From Nostoc sp. JL33 (lineage in GTDB: Bacteria; Cyanobacteriota; Cyanobacteriia; Cyanobacteriales; Nostocaceae): a stretch of 64,000 nt of DNA. The stretch covers positions 216,859-280,858 of the forward strand of contig NZ_JABXKP010000064.1 of the NCBI RefSeq assembly GCF_017114985.1, written 5' to 3'. Position 1 is the first letter of the stretch. The number at the start of each line of letters is the position of its first letter. Both the position numbers and the translations under genes were made by a program. Below, one piece after another: positions 34,133 to 43,972 of this stretch. The notes below the pieces were generated by a model. That model worked only from the letters and a program-made list of their open reading frames with translations. It did not search any database and was not told where the DNA came from.

Positions 34133-35383
34133 CTACCTCGTCAACAACTTCCGCCGCAAATTATCCAACGCTGCATTCGCACTCACATGACGAATTAAAG
34201 CTCGACCTCGCACTGCACCAAACTGATACTCAAAACTTGCCACTTCATCTTTTGGCCCAGCTAAACCAATGTAAACTAAACCCACCGGCTTAGTATCTGT
34301 CCCTCCAGTTGGGCCAGCAATACCAGTAATACTCAATCCCCAAGTTGTTGCAAGGCGGGTTTTGACTCCAATTGCCATTTGCTCTGCAACGATCGCGCTT
34401 ACCGCCCCAAATTTATCTAAATCTTCTTGGTTAACCCCCAGTAGCCCAACCTTCACCGAATTGTCATAAGAAATTACGCCACCCCAGAAGTAATCAGAAC
34501 TCCCAGAAATCTCAGTCAACATTTGTCCTAAACCGCCACCAGTGCAAGATTCTGCCACCGAAAGCGTTTCTTTTGATGCCCGCAACAACTGACCGACCAC
34601 GGAAGCAAGTGTATCATTATTAACGCCGTAAAAATCTAGTCCGGCAATTTCTTTAATTTGTTTCTCAATCGGCACAATTAACGTTTCTGCTGCTGCTTCT
34701 GAAGTTGCTTTAGCAGAAACTCGCAATCTAACTTCCCCCTTACCTGCATAAGGGGCTACTGTGGGATTTGGCAACTTCAAATAGTCAGCAACTTTTTCCG
34801 CCAAAGCCGATTCACCAATACCCCAAAACTTTAAACTCCGGCTGTAAATAATTTCTTTACCCCAACCTTGACTTTTGAGAAATGGCACGGCTGTTTCTTC
34901 CCACATCGGGTGCATTTCACTGGGAACACCGGGAAAGGTAAAAATCGTGATTTCAGGGCGAGGTTGCCAAATGATACCGGGTGCTGTTCCAGTTGGGTTG
35001 GGGAGAATTTCTGCACCTTGGGGAATCAAAGCCTGCTTGCGGTTACTTGGTGACATAACCCGACCACGTTGGGCGAATTTCTCGGTTATGTCTTCGATAA
35101 TTTCTGGGTGTTCTACCAACGGGACTTTAAAAAAATCGGCGAGCGTTTCGCAGGTGAGATCATCTGGTGTTGGGCCGAGTCCACCAGTGAAAATGAGAAT
35201 TTGCGCTCTGGAAATAGCAATTTCTATAACTTGCTTCAACCGTTCTGGATTATCCCCAACCACTGTTTGATAGTAGTGGGGAATACCTAGCTGCGCTAAT
35301 TGTTGCGCCAAAAATTGAGCATTGCCGTTAAGGATATCTCCTAGCAGCAGTTCAGTACCAACACAAATAATTTCTGCGCTCAT
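34133..35383 (-). CDS. cinA: CinA-like protein (nicotinamide nucleotide amidase family)
   Basis: 416 residues. The N-terminal MoCF-type domain has AEIICVGTELLLGDILNGNAQFLAQ and FTGGLGPTPDDLTCETLA. The C-terminal CinA domain has VAESCTGGGLGQMLTEISGSSDYFWGGVISYDNSVK and SITGIAGPTGGTDTKPVGLVYIGL. The family deamidates NMN to NaMN or hydrolyses ADP-ribose in NAD recycling. Length matches cyanobacterial CinA. It is transcribed in the same direction as glyA upstream of it, separated by repeats. Confidence 0.92.
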   Translation of the reverse strand: MSAEIICVGTELLLGDILNGNAQFLAQQLAQLGIPHYYQTVVGDNPERLKQVIEIAISRAQILIFTGGLGPTPDDLTCETLADFFKVPLVEHPEIIEDITEKFAQRGRVMSPSNRKQALIPQGAEILPNPTGTAPGIIWQPRPEITIFTFPGVPSEMHPMWEETAVPFLKSQGWGKEIIYSRSLKFWGIGESALAEKVADYLKLPNPTVAPYAGKGEVRLRVSAKATSEAAAETLIVPIEKQIKEIAGLDFYGVNNDTLASVVGQLLRASKETLSVAESCTGGGLGQMLTEISGSSDYFWGGVISYDNSVKVGLLGVNQEDLDKFGAVSAIVAEQMAIGVKTRLATTWGLSITGIAGPTGGTDTKPVGLVYIGLAGPKDEVASFEYQFGAVRGRALIRHVSANAALDNLRRKLLTR

Positions 35384-35696
35384 TGGATTGGGAGTAGGGA
35401 GTAGGGAGTGGGGAGAGACGCGATTAATCGCGTCTGTACGGAGTGGGGGAGTGGGGGAGTGGGGAGTAAGAATTTTAGATTTTGGATTGACGATAGCGGA
35501 GCCTCAACTCTTCTCTACCTTGGGCTACGCCAAGGAGAGGCTCCGCCAACGAGTCCGCGTACTCCTGCGGAGGACAAGCTAGCAGGAGCGTCTGTCTGCG
35601 ACACGCTATTCGCGTTCGTAGAGAGCGTCTTTTGGATTAAATTTCAATTCTTTAATCCAAAATCCAAAATCTAAAATTGAATTGCTCCATGCCCAA
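35384..35696. repeat. Repeat-filled intergenic region: GGGGAGT array, palindrome, GC-rich repeat
   Basis: 35390-35470 carries GGGGAGT-type repeats with the perfect palindrome AGACGCGATTAATCGCGTCT at 35416-35435. 35519-35630 is a GC-rich dispersed repeat (GGCTACGCCAAGGAGAGGCT ... CTGCGACACGCTATTCGCG). TTTTGGATT/AATCCAAAA repeats follow at 35630-35675. Confidence 0.7.
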
Positions 35697-36980
35697 TTAT
35701 GCTAGGGCTGGTACAGGAATTTCCAGGTGAGGATATAAGGGGAAGCGATCGCACAATGCTGCTACCCTTTGCCGACAATCTTGGGTTACTACCTCGGAAT
35801 CTGGAGAAAGCAGGCGATCGCTAATAATATTTCCAATCTCGGTAAATTCTGCTACTCCTAAGCCTCGCGTGGTCATTGCCGGCGAACCTAACCTCAGTCC
35901 ACTGGTAACAAAGGGGGATTGCGGATCGAAGGGAACAGTATTTTTGTTAGCAGTAATATTCACTGTACTGACTAGCTGATCCGCCTGCTTACCAGTTAGA
36001 CCGATAGAACGTAAATCTACCAAGATTAAATGGTTATCAGTGCCATTTGACACTAGCTTTAAACCCCGGTTTTGCAGTTGTTCAGCCAAAGCACGAGCAT
36101 TTTCAATCACTTGGGCAGAATAGGTTTTAAACTCAGGCTTCAGGGCTTCTCCAAAAGCTACTGCTTTACCAGCAATGACGTGTTCCAATGGCCCGCCCTG
36201 GCTGCCAGGAAAAACAGATTTATCTAGCTTTTTACCTAGTTCTGCGTCGCTGGTTAAAATTAAACCACCTCTAGGGCCACGTAGAGTCTTATGGGTAGTT
36301 GTTGTCACCACATGACAATGAGGAATGGGATCGGGATGAAGACCACTCGCAACTAAACCAGCAATATGGGCAATATCGGCAAGTACGTAAGCGCCGATTT
36401 CATCAGCAATGCTACGGAACTTTTCAAAATCAATTATCCGGGGATAAGCAGAATAACCACAAATCAAGAGCTTAGGACGCTCCCTCAGCGCCAGCTCCCG
36501 AATTTGATCGTAGTCTAGTTGTTCTGTTTGTTGGCTGACACCGTAGTGGCTAACTTGGAACCACTTACCTGAGACATTTACAGGGGAACCGTGGGTAAGA
36601 TGTCCCCCATGAGACAAATCCATTCCCATAATTTTGTCCCCTGGTTGCAGCAACGACAGGAACACTGCAAAATTGGCTTGTGCGCCAGAATGAGGTTGCA
36701 CATTCGCATGAGCAGCACCAAATATCTGTTTAGCGCGGTTGATCGCTAGTTGCTCGATTTTGTCGATATACTCACAACCGCCATAGTAGCGTTTACCAGG
36801 TAATCCCTCGGCATATTTATTTGTCAGTACTGAACCTTGAGCCGCCAGTACAGCAGCAGAGGTAAAGTTTTCACTAGCAATCAACTCCAAGTGATCTCGC
36901 TGACGCTGTAGTTCGTCGTTGATTAACTCTGCGATCGCTGGATCGGTGGAGGTAAGAAAGTCTGAGTTAGTCTTAGTCAC
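35697..36980 (-). CDS. glyA: Serine hydroxymethyltransferase
   Basis: 427 residues from a GTG at 36980. Signatures are [54 protein letters not shown], the PLP lysine in [17 protein letters not shown], and [24 protein letters not shown]. It converts serine and tetrahydrofolate to glycine and methylene-tetrahydrofolate, important in photorespiration as well as one-carbon metabolism. Length is standard. Confidence 0.96.
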   Translation of the reverse strand: MTKTNSDFLTSTDPAIAELINDELQRQRDHLELIASENFTSAAVLAAQGSVLTNKYAEGLPGKRYYGGCEYIDKIEQLAINRAKQIFGAAHANVQPHSGAQANFAVFLSLLQPGDKIMGMDLSHGGHLTHGSPVNVSGKWFQVSHYGVSQQTEQLDYDQIRELALRERPKLLICGYSAYPRIIDFEKFRSIADEIGAYVLADIAHIAGLVASGLHPDPIPHCHVVTTTTHKTLRGPRGGLILTSDAELGKKLDKSVFPGSQGGPLEHVIAGKAVAFGEALKPEFKTYSAQVIENARALAEQLQNRGLKLVSNGTDNHLILVDLRSIGLTGKQADQLVSTVNITANKNTVPFDPQSPFVTSGLRLGSPAMTTRGLGVAEFTEIGNIISDRLLSPDSEVVTQDCRQRVAALCDRFPLYPHLEIPVPALA

Positions 36981-37293
36981 TTCAATTATCCTTATGGAAA
37001 TTTGTACAACGGCTGATTTTGATTGGATACAGCACCTAACAGTCCACTCTCAAAAGTTTATAGCCCAAAGTCTATAGTTCAATGATTTTTGACTGCTCTA
37101 CAGAGGCGATTAATCGTCTCCGTACTATTGAGGTTTTTTTGTGCCAACTTATTTATTATTAGACAATTAATTATCATAACGTTGCTTTTTGAAGCTGTGC
37201 TAAAGAAAGCTTGTTGCTCCGGCGTAGCCCGTCGGAGACATCGCTCCTCTGTAGGACAAAAAGCTGAACGCTTCCGCAATTGACTGTGCGTAA
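36981..37293. other. Intergenic with dispersed repeats
   Basis: About 37093-37130 carries a palindromic AGAGGCGATTAATCGTCTCC repeat. About 37205-37260 carries GCGTAGCCCGTCGGAGACATCGC. The remaining bases contain the glyA promoter. Its right edge is where the truncated SLOG-type gene begins. Confidence 0.5.
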
Positions 37294-37656
37294 TACAACG
37301 CTTGCGGAACATGGCTACTGCTTCCTGGCAATAATTGGGGTGACGAGTCTCCTTGGATATCTCAGGTCGCAACTTTGCTGGCCAATAACGCGCCTTCGGT
37401 AACTGTACTTTTGAATGGTGGCGAGATTAGCTTTGAGGATGCGTTTTCTAGTGTTAGTGCTGGAAGGTTAGTTGTTGTGATTGCTGGTAGTGGTAGAACC
37501 GCAGATATACTTGCAGATGCCTTGCGGGGAAAGGCTACCGATGAGCGAGCTAAAAAGTTAGCTAAATCTGGTAAATTACAATATATCGACTTAATCGACA
37601 TAGAGAAGGGAGTTGAAAACTTAGGCGAAATAATTAAGGGTTTACTTTCTAATTAA
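37294..37656 (+). pseudogene. 5'-truncated SLOG/LSDAT-like domain gene
   Basis: The plus-strand frame is open from 37294, just after a TAA. The first recognisable residues are WLLLPGNNWGDESPWISQVA, and it continues VTVLLNGGEISFEDAFSSVSAGRLVVVIAGSGRTADILADALRG...KLQYIDLID. This looks like the C-terminal part of a SLOG (TRPM-type LSDAT) nucleotide-binding domain, with the IAGSGR loop. No ATG lies at the start; only internal TTG codons exist. The N-terminal half, which should carry the other Rossmann glycines, is missing and repeats lie in its place. I call it a remnant. Confidence 0.55.
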
Positions 37657-37820
37657 GAGTGAATAATCGTAAAAAAAGATAGTTATCATGTATTTTTAAA
37701 ATTATGAATTTTAAATTCTAGATGAAAAACATAATTAGAATAATTATTCTCATCCTCTCTGGATGTCAATTATATACTTAATATCTGAAAAGATTATGTC
37801 AAAAGGTAGATGCACTGATG

Positions 37821-38246
37821 CTAAATCGAAAAACTGCCCATTAAATATTTGACAAACTCTTGGATTTCTTTATTGGGAAACGTATTAATCCCCAATATCA
37901 TTTCAACTATATAGAGCGCCGCAAGCAGCAAAGGTATTAATACCAAAGAATATCTTATTAGGAAGATACTATTTACAGGTTTGAAAATTGTATCTTTTCG
38001 GTTCTGTTTTGACCTCTTTTCTTTGCCAAGTAAAAAAACTGCATAAAAGCGTTTTTTAATGAATGGGATAGAAAGCCTGATATCCACAGCATGACGCTTG
38101 CTAACCCGCTCTTTAAATACCTTTTGTAATTCTGTCAATTGGGCATCGGTAAAGGTAGCTACTACTTCAGGAGGAATACAGGCGAAAAACTGTTGTAGAA
38201 AAGTGTCATTTTTAGACGAATATTTAGTTAAACGGTTTCTAGACAT
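37821..38246 (-). CDS. Small membrane protein, paralogue of the upstream gene
   Basis: 141 residues. IPPEVVATFTDAQLTELQKVFKERVSKRHAVDIRLSIPFIKKRFYAVFLLGKEKRSKQNR is a conserved block that also appears in the neighbour at 38276-38755. One hydrophobic helix follows (SLVLIPLLLAALYIVEMIL). The same block (RHAVDIRLS.P....RFYLV.LAG.ERRS) occurs in many cyanobacterial proteins of unknown function. It lies 29 bp behind its paralogue in the same direction. Confidence 0.6.
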   Translation of the reverse strand: MSRNRLTKYSSKNDTFLQQFFACIPPEVVATFTDAQLTELQKVFKERVSKRHAVDIRLSIPFIKKRFYAVFLLGKEKRSKQNRKDTIFKPVNSIFLIRYSLVLIPLLLAALYIVEMILGINTFPNKEIQEFVKYLMGSFSI

Positions 38247-38275
38247 ATTGTTTTTATTGTCGGTGTGAATAAGCT

Positions 38276-38755
38276 TTAAAACATCGGACTGTGTTGATCA
38301 TCCCAACACTTTTCATTACGCCAAGTTCTGTTAGTGTGTTCGCATTCAGATTTATCGAAAATCCAAGGAATAGATGTAGGGTAAGCCGAAGTGGAGATGG
38401 GACTAAATGAAGACCATAAAAAAGAGAAAATAGTGAAGCTACAACTCAATAGAATGGCTAAAAATCCTGTTAAGAATATGATATTGCCTGTATTAAAAAG
38501 AGGATATATACCTTTTTCATTTTGCAAGCGCTGTTGCGAACGACGTTCCGAACCTGCTAATAAAACTAGATAAAATCGTAGTCCGGGAATAGGGACTGAA
38601 ACTCTTATATCTAAAGAATGACGCGCCCCAACTTGAGAGCCGAAACCCCTTTGTATCGCTTTTAGTTGCTCATCAGTGAAAGAGTTTGCTATTTGAGGAT
38701 TAATCTTAGAAAAAAGTCGTTCAAAAATAGGATCAATATGTTCTATACTTTTCAT
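38276..38755 (-). CDS. Small membrane protein with RHxxDIR block and Cys-containing tail
   Basis: 159 residues. The block FTDEQLKAIQRGFGSQVGARHSLDIRVSVPIPGLRFYLVLLAGSERRSQQR is shared with the next gene. A membrane helix (IIFLTGFLAILLSCSFTIFSFLW) is followed by a periplasmic tail with two cysteines (SECEHTNRTWRNEKCWDD) that could form a disulfide. The tandem pair probably arose by duplication. Function is unknown. Confidence 0.6.
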   Translation of the reverse strand: MKSIEHIDPIFERLFSKINPQIANSFTDEQLKAIQRGFGSQVGARHSLDIRVSVPIPGLRFYLVLLAGSERRSQQRLQNEKGIYPLFNTGNIIFLTGFLAILLSCSFTIFSFLWSSFSPISTSAYPTSIPWIFDKSECEHTNRTWRNEKCWDDQHSPMF

Positions 38756-39296
38756 TGTTGTGGTTGACTGGATGCGGGCATTCTAAGAATAACGCAATTT
38801 TCTAGCTCCGTCTTTGATATATACACTGAAAAAGTATCAATTTATAACTTAAAATCAATGATTGGTTTACGGTTTAATTACTTAATTTTAGAGCTTAATT
38901 CACTTCAGATATTTTTAATTCTTCCCGAAAGTTTAATCTAAAAAAAGTTTTGATAAATTTTAGGCGATCGCAATTAGTAATATAGGGCACAATCCAGTTC
39001 AGTTAGCGTCAAAAACCATAAACTGCGTAGGTTGGGTTTCGTTCCTCAACCAAACATTTTCGGTGGTTTGTTGGGTTTCACTTCCCTACGGGATGCTACG
39101 CGTTCGTTCAACCCAACCTACGATTCTCCTTACTTAAGCCAAGCGTAGTAATATATGGCAATCCGCTTGGATTAAGTCTTAACCCAAACGGTATTGCTCA
39201 ATAGATTTCCTGACAAAAATCCGAATAAAAGCAAAAGGTCTAATCGTAAGCGTTCAGGTAAAGGCGCAAAGATGTGCTTTGCACCTTTATGTGAAA
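38756..39296. repeat. Intergenic with a CGTAGGTTGGGTT inverted-repeat element
   Basis: 39026-39122 is bounded by CGTAGGTTGGGTT and AACCCAACCTACG, a perfect 13-bp terminal inverted repeat around about 70 bp. The rest is AT-rich with one GCGATCGC site near 38965. The element belongs to a wider GTAGGTTGGGT family also at 43214-43287 and 55370-55488. Confidence 0.6.
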
Positions 39297-42074
39297 TTAC
39301 GATCCAATCTTGGGTGCAGTATCAAAAGGGCCGGCGGTGACAATCACCAGATTTCCCGGCTTAATTAAATCCTCAATTGCCTGTTGTATCTGAGTCATAG
39401 TGACTGCTTGAATCCTCTGGGGAAAGTCTCGGATTTCTGATCGTGAAAGTCCCAAGACAGCATTATCCAAAATCATGCTTGATACATCACTGGGATTAGC
39501 TAAATCCACAGGGTAGCTATTGGTAATTGAGCGTTTTGCCGCGTTGAATTCACCCTCAGTTACTCCTTGTTCGCGCAACTGTTTGAGTAAAGCCAGAGTA
39601 CTGGCGATCGCTTTTTGAGTATCTCCAGGGGCAGTCTGCATCTGAATCAAGAACGGGCCGGGATTGATTCCGGCGGCAAAACCACTATAGATACCGTAGG
39701 TCAAACCTTGGCGATCGCGTACTTCCGTACCCAAGCGGCTCGATAAGGTATCACCACCCAAAATTTGATTCAGCACCAGTGCTGCATAAAAACGCGGGTC
39801 TTTCCGAGAGATGCCGTTATAGCCGATGTAGGTAACAGCCTCTGTTTTACCAGGAATTACTTTGTTTAAACGTGTCAAAGTTTGCGGTAATGGCACGGAT
39901 GCTATTTTCAGCACAGGTGGCTTACCTGTGGCTTGCCATTTGCCAAACTGCTGATTTAGCAAAGCTTTTACCTTAACTGGCTCAAAGTCTCCAACTAAGG
40001 CGATCGTTGTGCCGTCTGGTCGGTAGTGTGTCTGGTAAAAGCCAAGCAAATCATCACGAGTAATGCTCTTTAAGCTCTCGGCTGTGGGAAAGCTATGGAA
40101 TGGATGATTTTCTGGGTAAATTGCTTGCTGAAATAGTTGTCGTCCCAGTCCTTTGGGATCATCTTGCTGGACTTTGAGACTTGTCAACGCCCTCTGGCGA
40201 CTCAGTTCTAACTGGTCGGCTGGGAAAGTGGCGTTTTCTAACACATCTGCTAGAGTTTGAATCAATATCGGCAGGTTTGCGGAAAGCCCCTGACCACTAA
40301 CGCTAACTCCTTCGCGGCTAGCACTGAAGTCTAAACTGGCTCCCCGGTCTTCTAAGGTTTTTGCGATCTTAAGAGCATTTTTAGTCTGCGTCCCATTCAT
40401 TAAGTTGTTCGCAGTCAGATTTGCTAATCCAGCTTTTTGATTGCCGTCAAATTCAGCACCGGCGTTAAGTTGTCCACTCAGGTTAATCGTGGGGAGGTTG
40501 CGATCGCCCAAGAGCAGAACCCGCAAACCATTATTTAAGGTAAACTCTTCTGGGAGTGGTTGTTTGCCCAAATCTGTAGCTGATGTGGCAGGTGGGAGAT
40601 ATTTCGCCAGTTCTGCTGGATCTACAGGCTTACCGGGGCTGAAATTTTCCACCGTGCGACCAGAAGCAGCGCTGGAAGTTCCTGGTTTACCATCTGGTTG
40701 AGTTGGCTCAAAGAAGCCGATGGTTTGTTTAGCCGGATTGAGGTAAGTTTTTGCTACTTGCTGGACTTGAGCAGGGGTGACTTTAGCGATCGCAGCCAGA
40801 TACTTTTCTATAAAACGATAATCTCCCGCCACAGTTTGGTTATATCCCAGTTGAGTAGCTTGACTAGTGATGTCTTGATTACCCAAAATATACGAGGCTT
40901 GCAGTTGCGTCTTCGCCCGGTTCAATTCTTCTGTGGTGACTGGCTGCTGTTGCAATTTTGCTAAAGATTCCTGAAGCACCTGGGCAATTTTCCCCAACTC
41001 TTGACCCGGAGCCGCCGTAGCATCAATTTGATACCAACCCGGTTCGATAAGTTCGGCAGCACCCCCACTCGCTGAACTAGCGAGTCCAGATTCCACCAAA
41101 GCCTGGTAAAGTCTAGAGCTACGTCCACCTGTGAGGATGGCATCCATCACATCAATTGCCGGGACATCAGGATGCTTGATATCTGTTAACGGATACACCG
41201 CTTGCAGCAGTGCCGCACTTCCAGGTTGCTTCAACACGATCGGCGCTTTTTTAGCAACAGAGGTAGCAGCAGTCACCTGGGCGGAATTTCTTGCCACAGC
41301 CGTCTTGGGTCGTTTTGGCAACTTACCGTAAGTTTCTTTCACAAATTTGAGTGCAGGTTCTGTGGCAAAATCCCCGGTAATCACCAGCGTCGCATTTTCT
41401 GGGCTGTAGTAGGTTTGGTAATAATTCCGCACCTGCTCCACCGTGAATTTCTCTACATCTGCTTTTGTGCCTCCCACAGGTAAGCCATAGGCTCTGGTAG
41501 GGAAAGCATCTCGCATCACTGCCCGATCCAGACGAAAGGCTGGTGAATTTTCGTACCCCTGTAACTCGGAGATCACCACTCGCTTTTCACTTGTGAGTTG
41601 CTCAGTCCCAATTAAGGAATTTTCCATGCGATCGGCTTCCAGTGTCAACAATGCTTCGAGCTTGTCTCGTTGGACTGTGCCAAAGTAAGCTGTTTCGTCA
41701 TAACTAGTAAAGGCATTGAACTGGCTACCCAAGGCACTAAATAACCTGCCAAACTGTACAGGACGGTCAGTTGTACCCTTGAACATCAAATGTTCTAGCT
41801 GGTGAGAAATGCCATTCTCTCCTTTAACCTCGTTACGTGAACCAACTTTATACCAAACTTGCACACTCACCACTGGAGCGGTATGAACTTCTTTGGTCAG
41901 CACTGTTAAACCGTTCTCTAATACGGTTTTTTGTACCCCTTGGGTGAATGAGAGAGCAGATACAGGTGCGACTGCTGTCGGTGTTGCCGCATTGGTGAAA
42001 TTGCCCGAAAAAGGCACAATACTTAAAAGAAGGCTGAGAAAAAAGCCTACAAGCATATATGAGCGTAGCTTCAT
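39297..42074 (-). CDS. M16-family zinc protease, two M16 domains fused, exported
   Basis: 925 residues from the ATG at 42074 (MKLRSYMLVGFFLSLLLSIV, a signal peptide). I prefer it to a TTG six codons earlier. The N-terminal domain has the inverted zinc motif HQLEH (His91, Glu94, His95) and TLEADRM with the third ligand. The second half (from about 510, PEEFTLNNGLRVLLLGDRNLPTINLSGQLNAG) is a full M16 domain without HxxEH, matching the inactive partner of heterodimeric M16B peptidases. It therefore looks like an active/inactive pair fused in one chain, acting in the periplasm on peptides. Confidence 0.9.
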   Translation of the reverse strand: MKLRSYMLVGFFLSLLLSIVPFSGNFTNAATPTAVAPVSALSFTQGVQKTVLENGLTVLTKEVHTAPVVSVQVWYKVGSRNEVKGENGISHQLEHLMFKGTTDRPVQFGRLFSALGSQFNAFTSYDETAYFGTVQRDKLEALLTLEADRMENSLIGTEQLTSEKRVVISELQGYENSPAFRLDRAVMRDAFPTRAYGLPVGGTKADVEKFTVEQVRNYYQTYYSPENATLVITGDFATEPALKFVKETYGKLPKRPKTAVARNSAQVTAATSVAKKAPIVLKQPGSAALLQAVYPLTDIKHPDVPAIDVMDAILTGGRSSRLYQALVESGLASSASGGAAELIEPGWYQIDATAAPGQELGKIAQVLQESLAKLQQQPVTTEELNRAKTQLQASYILGNQDITSQATQLGYNQTVAGDYRFIEKYLAAIAKVTPAQVQQVAKTYLNPAKQTIGFFEPTQPDGKPGTSSAASGRTVENFSPGKPVDPAELAKYLPPATSATDLGKQPLPEEFTLNNGLRVLLLGDRNLPTINLSGQLNAGAEFDGNQKAGLANLTANNLMNGTQTKNALKIAKTLEDRGASLDFSASREGVSVSGQGLSANLPILIQTLADVLENATFPADQLELSRQRALTSLKVQQDDPKGLGRQLFQQAIYPENHPFHSFPTAESLKSITRDDLLGFYQTHYRPDGTTIALVGDFEPVKVKALLNQQFGKWQATGKPPVLKIASVPLPQTLTRLNKVIPGKTEAVTYIGYNGISRKDPRFYAALVLNQILGGDTLSSRLGTEVRDRQGLTYGIYSGFAAGINPGPFLIQMQTAPGDTQKAIASTLALLKQLREQGVTEGEFNAAKRSITNSYPVDLANPSDVSSMILDNAVLGLSRSEIRDFPQRIQAVTMTQIQQAIEDLIKPGNLVIVTAGPFDTAPKIGS

Positions 42075-42482
42075 AAGCAATGGGAAATGCAAAATTTCTA
42101 ATTATAAAACAAAACCTTAGTACCGCTTTCTGGAAGTCAAAAGATTTACATACTCGGCTTTTTTACCATTTTCAATGGTAGCTTCATTTCCGCCATGCCG
42201 TAATAGTCCGTTTTCAAGTTTACCTATTTGCAAGACACCTACGAGCAATAGCCCACAACGAGGGTATAAAAATCCCTTTCCTTATTTTTTGCCACTTCTT
42301 CTCTATCAAGACAGATGTAACTTTAGGCACTAGTACAAATTATTACAAGTATATTAACAACGATTGCGATGTGTTTCATTTGACAAGTTTTCCGGAATAT
42401 CCACTTTTATAATTGGTTTCATTCTTATTGTCATCCCATCAGGGTAGATATCTTTGTCAAACTAGGAATAACTTTTTTAAAT
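42075..42482. other. Intergenic between divergent genes
   Basis: AT-rich. About 42117-42145 (TAGTACCGCTTTCTGGAAGTC) resembles one end of the TAGTACCGCA element at 53218 and 63781 but lacks a partner end. Nothing else is recognised. Confidence 0.4.
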
Positions 42483-42965
42483 ATGCAAACAAGAAACTTA
42501 ATTGCATCATTTACATTAGGTATAACCTTAGCAGCAATACCTGTATTACAATCTCATGCCTTAGAAGAAAAAACACCGAACTTGTATAATTTCACAGGGT
42601 ATAATTCCAAAGGCGAGAAAGTCAGTATTAATTACTCAACGTCAAGCTTTACTGGTAAGCCTCTTTTCAACTATCAAGAGCAGAAACAGACATTAAACTT
42701 TACGGGAAATGAGATCCGTAGTGTAGATACGGAAATTGGTACACTAGTTACTGTGACTATTAAAAAGACAATAGACACTGGCAACACCACATTTACCTTG
42801 CTCATACCTCGTGTAAACCTTGGATCTAGCAACGAAGTAAAAGTTGAAACTAAAGGAATCACCACAATCAACCGCTTTTCTGTGATTCCTCAATTCAACC
42901 AGGGACAGAAACAAATTTATACAACAATCCATCTGAAAGGGACAGCCCAAGCTGTGGCGTTTTAA
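42483..42965 (+). CDS. Secreted protein of unknown function
   Basis: 160 residues. The signal peptide MQTRNLIASFTLGITLAAIPVLQSHA is cleaved near residue 26. The remainder is beta-rich (GTLVTVTIKKTIDTGNTTFTLLIPRVNLGSSNEVKVETKGITTINRF) and polar, without cysteines. I recognise no family. It stands alone, divergent from the M16 protease gene. Confidence 0.65.
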   Translation: MQTRNLIASFTLGITLAAIPVLQSHALEEKTPNLYNFTGYNSKGEKVSINYSTSSFTGKPLFNYQEQKQTLNFTGNEIRSVDTEIGTLVTVTIKKTIDTGNTTFTLLIPRVNLGSSNEVKVETKGITTINRFSVIPQFNQGQKQIYTTIHLKGTAQAVAF

Positions 42966-43492
42966 GCACAAGAGAGTTAAATAAATTAAACTTCTTGCTC
43001 AGATGGAGGAAAGCATTAAGGGTGAAGGTAAATAATTGTTTCCTCCACCCTTACTGCTTAACCTGATTGCCTTTTAATTTGGCATCTGGGTGATAACATC
43101 TTTTGATAAATCTCTGATTACAACAGATTTTCCAACTTGTCATTTTTATGAGCGATCGCATTTATAGAGTGATAATTATTTGATGCGACTGGGTAGACCA
43201 GCAAAAAAATTGTAGGTTGGGTGGAGGCTTTGCGTAACCCAACATCCTGATAATCAGTTGGGTTGCGCTCTGCTCCACCCAACCTACGTCTGATGCACTA
43301 TTTTAGCCTAGACAGTCCAAAATAGTGCATTTCAAAAATCTTATACTAGTCCTATAGAGTGATATTAGTTGATGCGACTGGGTAGACGAGTTATGGTTCG
43401 CCATTTTGCGCGAGGAATGGTATTCAGTGTCTTGCCCCTGAATATACAGCAGTTATAATAAATGGTATCAATATTTGGTTGCACTTATCGCT
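42966..43492. repeat. Intergenic with GTAGGTTGGGTGGAG inverted-repeat element
   Basis: 43204-43308 carries TGTAGGTTGGGTGGAG and CTCCACCCAACCTACG as inverted termini with GCAAAAAAAT / ATGCACTATTTT flanks. An almost identical unit, split by a nested insertion, lies at 55361-55509. A direct repeat, GAGTGATA(AT)TA.TTGATGCGACTGGGTAGAC, occurs twice (about 43168 and 43359). Confidence 0.65.
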
Positions 43493-43744
43493 ATGGAACG
43501 CGAAGCCCTAACAATTCGGTTTCCGGCTGATTTACTTGTCAAAGCTAAGAAAATTAAAGAGGGTAGCGAATCCCTGAATGATTTAGTGGTTGAAGCTTTA
43601 GAACGTGAGGTAAGCCGCCGCAGGGGATGGGCAGCCCATCAACGGATAATTGCCCGCAGCGAAACCGTTACTAAAACTGGGATACAACCAGCCTCTACAG
43701 ATTTGATTCGCAGCCTCAGAGAGGACGAAGGGCGACGTGACTAG
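43493..43744 (+). CDS. Ribbon-helix-helix antitoxin-like protein
   Basis: 83 residues from the ATG at 43493 (MEREALTIRFPADLLVKAKKIKEGSESLNDLVVEALEREVSRRRG). The strand LTIRFP and the two helices fit an RHH (Arc/CopG-like) DNA-binding fold. The C-terminal tail (TGIQPASTDLIRSLREDEGRRD) is a plausible toxin-neutralising segment. A tiny gene overlaps its stop. No recognisable toxin follows, so it may be a solitary antitoxin. Confidence 0.65.
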   Translation: MEREALTIRFPADLLVKAKKIKEGSESLNDLVVEALEREVSRRRGWAAHQRIIARSETVTKTGIQPASTDLIRSLREDEGRRD

Positions 43745-43874
43745 AGTTTTGTGTAATGAAGCAACTGAAGAATTGTTGAAAATAGAGGGTTTTAAAGAAG
43801 CGTTTGCTAAAGCAAAGAACAATGTTGAAGAAGGTAAGATAATTTCTGTTGACCAACTACAACGAAAATATTAA
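43737..43874 (+). CDS. Tiny coupled ORF (45 aa)
   Basis: It begins with GTG at 43737, overlapping the end of the RHH gene by 8 bp, and encodes TRVLCNEATEELLKIEGFKEAFAKAKNN...IISVDQLQRKY. Codon use and the amphipathic helix look like a real short protein. It has no toxin-like fold that I can see and may be the remnant or a regulatory tail of a toxin gene. Confidence 0.4.
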   Translation: MTRVLCNEATEELLKIEGFKEAFAKAKNNVEEGKIISVDQLQRKY

Positions 43875-43972
43875 GTATATGTTTATGAATAATTTTAAGA
43901 TGTATTTTAAAACTAGGTAATTTAAGCGATGCCTACGGCGGTAAACTACGCTCTCTCCCCTCTTCTCTGCAA

